A stretch of 64,000 bases of DNA from Planctomycetota bacterium (GTDB taxonomy: Bacteria; Planctomycetota; UBA1135). Both the position numbers and the translations under genes were made by a program. Positions within the stretch are counted from its first letter, which is position 1; the number at the start of each line of letters is the position of its first letter. Positions 59,374 to 64,000 of this stretch are shown piece by piece. The notes beneath the pieces are model-generated. The model worked only from the letters and a program-made list of their open reading frames with translations, made no database searches and had not been told where the DNA came from. The stretch is taken from assembly GCA_027623295.1 (NCBI GenBank), contig JAQBXR010000001.1:1-64000 (forward strand). Direction: 5' to 3'.

Positions 59374-60733
59374 TCGTCTGTTGGTTATTCCCATCGCCCT
59401 GGGTGCAGGGATTTGGGCCTATGTTTCCTTCTCAGAGGGAGGGTCAGAAGAATACCTGCAGGGGAATTCTTCGCAATTGCAGCGAGAACCCTTGCAAGAA
59501 TCCTCGATTGCCCAGGGACCGACCGCAGAGGATATGGCTTTTGCGAAGCAAGCGGAGCGGGGTGATGGAAACCGATTGGCTGCACTCGATCTCAACCGTC
59601 GAGCTTTGGCGGCACTGGATGAAAAGCAAACTCAGAAGGCCGTTGGGCTCTTGCGGCAAGCGTTGGAGCTTTCCCCCGAAGACGTGGTGATTCGACTCAA
59701 CCTTTCCCGTTCCTTGGGGCGTTGGGCTGGGCAAGAGGTTTCTCTAGGGCGACAAGACAAGGCGTTGGAGTTGCTCATGGAATCGCAGGAGGTCGATGCC
59801 GACCAAGGTACCCCGGCGTATTCGATTGCACGGTTTTACCTGCGTCTAGGGCGACGGGTAGAGGCCCGCAAAGTCCTGGACGATGCTTTGGCAGCCTTCC
59901 CTAATCAGCCAGCCTTGTTGCGTTTGTCAGCAGACTTGGCAGCCCTGGAAGGCAATCTGAAACGCGCAGCCGATGAAATTCAAGAGGCGCTTGCACTAAT
60001 GCCTGAGGATGCATTCTTACAAGAACGCGCCAGTCAATTACTCATGGAGGAGCAGCTCTACCGCACTTTCTTAACCGACTCCACCGCCCATTTTGAGTCG
60101 CGTTTTGACCCGCAAGACATCGATATGGTGAAGTGGATTCCGGATCTAAAGCGCGACCTTGAGGAAGCCTACACCGAGGTCGTCGGCCTGCTTGGCATTC
60201 AGCCGCAGCAGCGTATTTTGGTTATGTGGTTAGACCCCGAGCAGTATCAGTGGCGTGCGCCGGATTGGTCAAGTGGTTTATATGACGGTCGGGTTCGAAT
60301 TGTGATTGATGATTACCCACGGGATCAGACAGCGATTCGCAGCACCTTGCGGCATGAGTTAACCCATGCCGTTTTGTTCACTTTGGGCACTCGCTTACCG
60401 ACTTGGTTGCAGGAAGGCATGGCGCAGATTGCAGAAGGGCATGAGGTGGAATTGGCACGCCAAGGACTTCGGTCTAGATTGCCGTTGCGCTTAGGTGTGG
60501 GCGATTTGGACAGCAATTGGACGGCGTGGACGGATTACGAACAAGTGGCTCAGGCCTACTTTTATTCGATGGCATTCTGTGGTTGGCTGGAAGACGAGTA
60601 CGGGCAAGGCGTGCTACATAATCTTTTTCAAAACGTGCGCGGCCATACTTTTGCAGAAGGATGGGAACGTACCTTTGGCTTGGATTTCGACATGGTCGAA
60701 GCTCGGCATCGTGCGACTTGGGAAAATCTGTAA
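59363..60733 (+). CDS. Anchored TPR protein with gluzincin-like (HELTH) peptidase domain
   Basis: The 456-residue product starts at ATG 59363 inside the end of the YkgJ-like gene. It has an N-terminal anchor (LLVIPIALGAGIWAYVSF). At least four TPR helices pairs lie at about residues 70-225 (NRRALAALDEKQTQKAVGLL, RFYLRLGRRVEARKVLDDAL, AALEGNLKRAADEIQEALAL). A peptidase-MA-like domain carries HELTH in TLRHELTHAVLFTLGTRLP, followed by LQEGMAQIAEGHE with the likely third ligand. It is probably periplasmic or at the inner membrane. Substrate unknown. Confidence 0.85.
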   Translation: MNFSRLLVIPIALGAGIWAYVSFSEGGSEEYLQGNSSQLQREPLQESSIAQGPTAEDMAFAKQAERGDGNRLAALDLNRRALAALDEKQTQKAVGLLRQALELSPEDVVIRLNLSRSLGRWAGQEVSLGRQDKALELLMESQEVDADQGTPAYSIARFYLRLGRRVEARKVLDDALAAFPNQPALLRLSADLAALEGNLKRAADEIQEALALMPEDAFLQERASQLLMEEQLYRTFLTDSTAHFESRFDPQDIDMVKWIPDLKRDLEEAYTEVVGLLGIQPQQRILVMWLDPEQYQWRAPDWSSGLYDGRVRIVIDDYPRDQTAIRSTLRHELTHAVLFTLGTRLPTWLQEGMAQIAEGHEVELARQGLRSRLPLRLGVGDLDSNWTAWTDYEQVAQAYFYSMAFCGWLEDEYGQGVLHNLFQNVRGHTFAEGWERTFGLDFDMVEARHRATWENL

Positions 60734-60764
60734 CTAAGTTGCTCGCTATCCGTCATCTTGGCGG

Positions 60765-61367
60765 ATGAGTACTCTATCTGAGTTAACACGACCGCTTTCT
60801 TGTTGGAAAGAAACGGAACTTTTGGCATCTTTCGGCGTGCAGTTGCCGTCGGAAATTCCTTTGGCACGAATTGCTGGATTGGAGCCTGCGGATCTTGCCG
60901 AGAGATTTGCCTTGGAGCCGGCAGCAGCGCAGCGCTTGGCTGCAGCTATGGAGCTTGGACGGCGCGCGCTTCATCTCGCCGCGGTGTTGCAGCCTCCCAT
61001 TGCCGGTGGGGAAGATGTCTATCGCTATCTTGCACCCAAGCTCTCTCATTTACCGTGCGAGGTTTTCTATGTGCTCTACCTAGACAGCAAAGGTCGTTTG
61101 CTTTTTGAAGCTGAAATCAGCCGCGGCACCTTGAGTTCTTCGTTGGTTCATCCGCGCGAAGTCTTCGCACCAGCCCTCAGCCGCCGCGCCGCCGCCATTT
61201 TGGTGGCGCATAATCATCCATCCGGGGATCCCCAACCCAGTGCCGATGACCGTACAACCACGCGTCGTTTGCAACGGGCAGGACACTTACTTGGGATTGA
61301 GCTTTTAGATCACATTGTGATTGGCTCGGGCAACTTTCTGTCTTTTCTGGAAGAAGGTTGGCTGTAA
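60765..61367 (+). CDS. radC: RadC-family JAB/MPN-domain protein
   Basis: The 200-residue product has the helix-hairpin-helix-like N-terminus (IAGLEPADLAERFALEPAAA) and the RadC JAMM site: Glu in LFEAEISRGTL, then AAAILVAHNHPSGDPQPSADD with the two His and Asp metal ligands. It is slightly shorter than typical RadC proteins at the N-terminus but intact at the active site. The name is historical; the family's role in DNA repair is not proven. The gene is convergent with rsmE by an 8-base gap. Confidence 0.93.
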   Translation: MSTLSELTRPLSCWKETELLASFGVQLPSEIPLARIAGLEPADLAERFALEPAAAQRLAAAMELGRRALHLAAVLQPPIAGGEDVYRYLAPKLSHLPCEVFYVLYLDSKGRLLFEAEISRGTLSSSLVHPREVFAPALSRRAAAILVAHNHPSGDPQPSADDRTTTRRLQRAGHLLGIELLDHIVIGSGNFLSFLEEGWL

Positions 61368-61375
61368 AACGGGTG

Positions 61376-62098
61376 TTAATGTCCTTGCCGCACCAAAAAA
61401 TGATGCTGACATAGGCCAATCGCTAGGGGTCCAGCGGCTTCGATGCGCAAAATCGTAGGGGAAAGCCCGGCAAAGCTATATTTTTGATCGCGGAGTAAGG
61501 CTTCTTCCTCATCGGTGAAACCGCCTTCCGGGCCGACCACCAGCAGGACGCGCTGCGGTCGGTGCAGGTCGAGTTCCATGCCCAGCGGCCAAGTTCCGGG
61601 CACCAAGGCAATGGCATGGGCATCGGGGACAGCCTCGCGGAGTTCCTTGAGGGGGATCGGCTGGAGCTCAAGTTTTGGCAAGACCGGTCGTCGAGTCTGT
61701 TGGCAAACTTCTTGAATGATTTTCTTCCAGCGGTGTTCACGGGCCGGGCTAAGCTCGCCGCGTCCGACTACGCTGCGTGCGCAAGCAAGTGGCAGGATAC
61801 GAGTTACACCATTTTCTGTGCATCGGCGGATGAGCTCATCGCCGCGCGAACCCTTGGGCCAGGCGGTGGCCAGAGTGACCTCGAGCAAGGGAAGAGTGGG
61901 TCGTTTGGAACGCCCTTGAAGCTCCAAATAATCGGTGCTGTGGAAGACGGCTAGGTAGGCATCGCCCTGTTCCGGCAACAGCAATAATTCCTCGCCGGAT
62001 TGGAACCTGAGGGCTTTTAAGTGGCGGGCTATTTCCAGCCCCGGGTTCCATGGTCCCGTAACGTTTTCGGGCGGAGTGGTCAGGAAGAAGAAACGCAT
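61376..62098 (-). CDS. rsmE: 16S rRNA (uracil(1498)-N3)-methyltransferase
   Basis: The 240-residue protein has the SPOUT knot of RsmE: LATAWPKGSRGDELIRRCTE, the SAM-binding loop LLVVGPEGGFTDEEEALL, and the knot sequence ILRIEAAGPLAI (LRTETA-like). The N-terminal PUA-like domain is short and lacks some usual residues. It methylates U1498 of 16S rRNA in the 30S subunit. It starts 130 bases from the divergent FHA gene. Confidence 0.92.
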   Translation of the reverse strand: MRFFFLTTPPENVTGPWNPGLEIARHLKALRFQSGEELLLLPEQGDAYLAVFHSTDYLELQGRSKRPTLPLLEVTLATAWPKGSRGDELIRRCTENGVTRILPLACARSVVGRGELSPAREHRWKKIIQEVCQQTRRPVLPKLELQPIPLKELREAVPDAHAIALVPGTWPLGMELDLHRPQRVLLVVGPEGGFTDEEEALLRDQKYSFAGLSPTILRIEAAGPLAIGLCQHHFLVRQGH

Positions 62099-62227
62099 GC
62101 TCGGTCAAGGTTACTGGAGCGGAGGGTGGAGGTAGGATGGCACATGAGGTTTGCCCGCAACATGAGGGCGGGTTTAGACTTCCATCCGCCCGCAGGCTCC
62201 CTCATGCGGCGCTTTTACATTCCACGT

Positions 62228-63997
62228 ATGGTTCAAATTGAGATCCTGAGTGGTCCCGACACGGGCAAGGTCTTAGACCTCGGCCCGGGTACACACACCA
62301 TCGGCCGCGCCAAAACCAATGATTTGGTCTTGGCGTTGGATTCCGTGTCGGGCCAACATCTTGAAATTCAGATCGAAGCGAGCGGATTGCTCCGCTTCAA
62401 GGATCTGGGTTCGACCAATGGCACCTGGACCGGCGGGGTCCAAGTCAAAGATGGGGAATGGTTCCCCGGAAGTGAGTTGCGCGTAGGCGATTGCTCACTG
62501 CGCCATTTGGATTCTTCCGCAGTTGCAACAACTAGTCCTGGGGCTTCCGCCACCGACGATGCAGGTGATGACGTGCATCGCCGCGCGCGCGAAGCAGCTA
62601 TGTCCGACAAGAAGAAAGGCGGTCCTTTGACCATGGTTCTTGGCGTGGTCCTGATTTCAGGTGCCGCTGGTGCTGCATGGTGGACCTTTGGTGGTGGAGG
62701 CAGCGGTGGCGAAGAAGGCAAAGGCACCGCAGGCAAAGCCGGCAGCGGGGGCACTGCAGTGGTGAGTTTCGATGCCATCGATAACTACGGCAGCTTTGAA
62801 GAGCCAGAGGTTTGGACTCTTCCGAAGGGCGTGAGCTTGGAGAGTGGCCTAGTGCAAAACGAATCGGGTCGCAACGAGATCCGTTTGAGCAAGTCTTTCC
62901 CCATGGACGACGGCGCTTTGGAGATTTCCGCAACGGTTGCGGGCATGTCGGTGCGCCCGGTTTTGAGTTGGGGTGAAGACGATGCCCAAGAAGTGGTGCT
63001 CGGTAGCTGGGAAGCCCAAGACTTGTCGAAGGGTTCCTCCACCTTGCCTTTGCCGGCGAACGCAAAGTGGTTTCAAATCAGCTTGATCCTAAATGGCAAC
63101 GGCTCTTTGTCGAACTTAAGTGTGCAATCCGCAGCAGGAGCTCCAACTAAGGCATCGACCCCGTTTGGCTCGGCTTTGAGTAGTGGTGCAAACCTGTTCT
63201 TAACCGGACCGCTCGGAGATCTGCTCATTGTGCGCGGACAAGGAGGAATTTGGTCCGCCAGCGACCATGGCATGACCTTCACACCAAGTGGAGAGAGCAC
63301 CTTGGCGGTTTCGGCCTCTGAAGCTCTTAGTCAGTCAGGTAGCTTTTTGATTCTGGGCGATGGCGGCCCCGTCGGCAATGCACGTGGCGTGCGCGTCGAT
63401 CAAAGTCCTGGACTTTTGATTGGAGATAGTTCCCAACGCTTCATGTTGCGTTTTGAAAGCCCAGCAACCGTGCTCGGTGGACAAGAGGCGGCAAGCTTTT
63501 TGGTCCTTACTCCGGTAACTCTTTTGTGGGATTTACGCGAAGTCATCACCGATGCCGCGCGCCTCACTCAAGAAATCAATCGTGCAGCTCGATCCGGCGA
63601 AGTGCGGAATCTGCTCGCGTCTACAGCACGTTTGTTGCGAGAACTTCCGCTCGACGAGGTCAAAGTGCAGGAAGCCTTGTTGCTTTCGCGCAATGCCATT
63701 GAAGCTGGGCGTCAAGATTTTTCCAACCTGCAGTTACGTGCTTCGGGTGCTCTTTTTGTGGGAGCCATTGCGCAACTCGACGGCTTGAATCAGCAAGTCC
63801 TGGAATTGGCCGCACGTTTCCCCGGCACCAACATTGCTGGAGAGGCAAAGGAACTTTCCGCAGTTTTGGAATCGGCCTTGGGTGACCTTCGTTCTGAAAA
63901 TGAAGCGCAGGCAAAGCAATATCGGACTCGGGTGCAAAGCGCACTCGCAACCACCTACCCAGTGCTATCAGCCTGGATCAAAAAGGAGGCAAACTAA
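62228..63997 (+). CDS. Membrane protein with N-terminal FHA domain
   Basis: The 589-residue product starts at ATG 62228; a longer open frame upstream lies antisense to rsmE and has no domain. The FHA domain has all key residues: GTHTIGRAKTNDLVL (G26, R27), SGQHLEI (S41, H44) and LGSTNGTW (N64, G65), so it can bind phosphothreonine. A membrane span (about residues 133-153, MVLGVVLISGAAGAAWWTF) follows a basic stretch, then a Gly-rich linker and a long extracytoplasmic part with a beta-rich region and a helical end. Its cytoplasmic FHA domain could read the Ser/Thr kinase at 57689. The stop overlaps a following ATG as TAATG. Confidence 0.88.
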   Translation: MVQIEILSGPDTGKVLDLGPGTHTIGRAKTNDLVLALDSVSGQHLEIQIEASGLLRFKDLGSTNGTWTGGVQVKDGEWFPGSELRVGDCSLRHLDSSAVATTSPGASATDDAGDDVHRRAREAAMSDKKKGGPLTMVLGVVLISGAAGAAWWTFGGGGSGGEEGKGTAGKAGSGGTAVVSFDAIDNYGSFEEPEVWTLPKGVSLESGLVQNESGRNEIRLSKSFPMDDGALEISATVAGMSVRPVLSWGEDDAQEVVLGSWEAQDLSKGSSTLPLPANAKWFQISLILNGNGSLSNLSVQSAAGAPTKASTPFGSALSSGANLFLTGPLGDLLIVRGQGGIWSASDHGMTFTPSGESTLAVSASEALSQSGSFLILGDGGPVGNARGVRVDQSPGLLIGDSSQRFMLRFESPATVLGGQEAASFLVLTPVTLLWDLREVITDAARLTQEINRAARSGEVRNLLASTARLLRELPLDEVKVQEALLLSRNAIEAGRQDFSNLQLRASGALFVGAIAQLDGLNQQVLELAARFPGTNIAGEAKELSAVLESALGDLRSENEAQAKQYRTRVQSALATTYPVLSAWIKKEAN

Positions 63998-64000
63998 TGG
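63997..64000 (+). CDS. Start of the next gene, cut by the window edge
   Basis: ATGG at 63997-64000 overlaps the FHA gene stop as TAATG, the same coupling seen at other junctions here. Only the start is visible, so nothing can be said of the product. Confidence 0.4.

Noticed and set aside
62021-62227. Upstream extension of the FHA gene frame
   Set aside because: It is antisense to the start of rsmE and adds no domain; the FHA fold begins directly at MVQIEI.
1-64000. Possible CRISPR, prophage, transposon or tRNA
   Set aside because: I saw no regularly spaced repeats, no transposase, integrase or phage structural gene, and no tRNA-like cloverleaf in the gaps. A covariance search for RNA genes was not possible here.

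Overview
The window reads as an ordinary chromosomal segment of a Gram-negative, heterotrophic bacterium. It has a porin-like beta-barrel protein, lipobox lipoproteins, a SurA-like periplasmic chaperone and many secreted metallopeptidases. GC content is moderate, genes are tightly packed and many neighbours overlap by 1 or 4 bases. I see no rRNA, tRNA, phage, insertion sequence or CRISPR array. Several secreted proteins have a signal peptide followed almost directly by an acidic/proline stretch. The mix of Ser/Thr kinase, FHA protein, CFI-box C-terminus and carboxypeptidase-regulatory-repeat proteins would fit Planctomycetota or a related deep lineage, but there is no marker gene to prove this.

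Layout. 1-6342: two-subunit B12-dependent methylmalonyl-CoA mutase, its chaperone MeaB and a sodium:solute symporter in one run. 6393-10680: an amidohydrolase facing a minus-strand operon of M48 peptidase lipoprotein, M28 peptidase, ROK sugar kinase and a 55-residue single-span membrane protein. 10726-16538: gpmI, a frame-broken secreted beta-helix/CFI-box gene, ychF, a glutaredoxin fragment, the bolA-grxD pair and a glycosyltransferase. 16546-22219: two large secreted metalloproteases with unrelated catalytic domains but nearly the same C-terminal module, plus a 48-residue secreted micro-ORF. 22220-24362: an intergenic region with a perfect 33-bp tandem repeat, a lipoprotein and a HAD-like phosphatase. 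24343-32779: a homocysteine methyltransferase/MTHFR fusion, a two-span membrane protein plus symporter, an HD protein, a secreted protein, panB and a porin with EPIQ repeats. 32784-37677: a phosphodiesterase-fold enzyme, an anchored protein, a GAF-PAS-GGDEF-EAL protein and a Nudix hydrolase. 37674-41391: a biotin-dependent acyl-CoA carboxylase (carrier, carboxyltransferase, biotin carboxylase). 41402-52420: three large anchored proteins with carboxypeptidase-regulatory-like repeats, an EamA transporter, an anchored protein and an M28-PDZ peptidase. 52548-64000: YugP-type protease, pgi, SurA-like foldase, a D2-only Clp AAA+ ATPase, Ser/Thr kinase, YkgJ-like protein, TPR-metallopeptidase, radC, rsmE and an FHA membrane protein.

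How the genes fit together. The acyl-CoA carboxylase and the mutase with MeaB could form a propionyl-CoA to succinyl-CoA route, although no epimerase is present and the carboxyltransferase resembles glutaconyl-CoA decarboxylase alpha as much as propionyl-CoA carboxylase. glk, pgi and gpmI supply glycolysis. Seven metallopeptidases of at least five kinds suggest protein-degrading nutrition. The kinase and FHA protein, and the EAL protein, give phospho- and c-di-GMP signalling. No single known mobile or defence system is present. The most unusual signals are the shuffled protease C-terminal module, the 33-bp repeats, the biotin carrier with a lysine-less duplicate domain, and several small or broken genes next to larger relatives.
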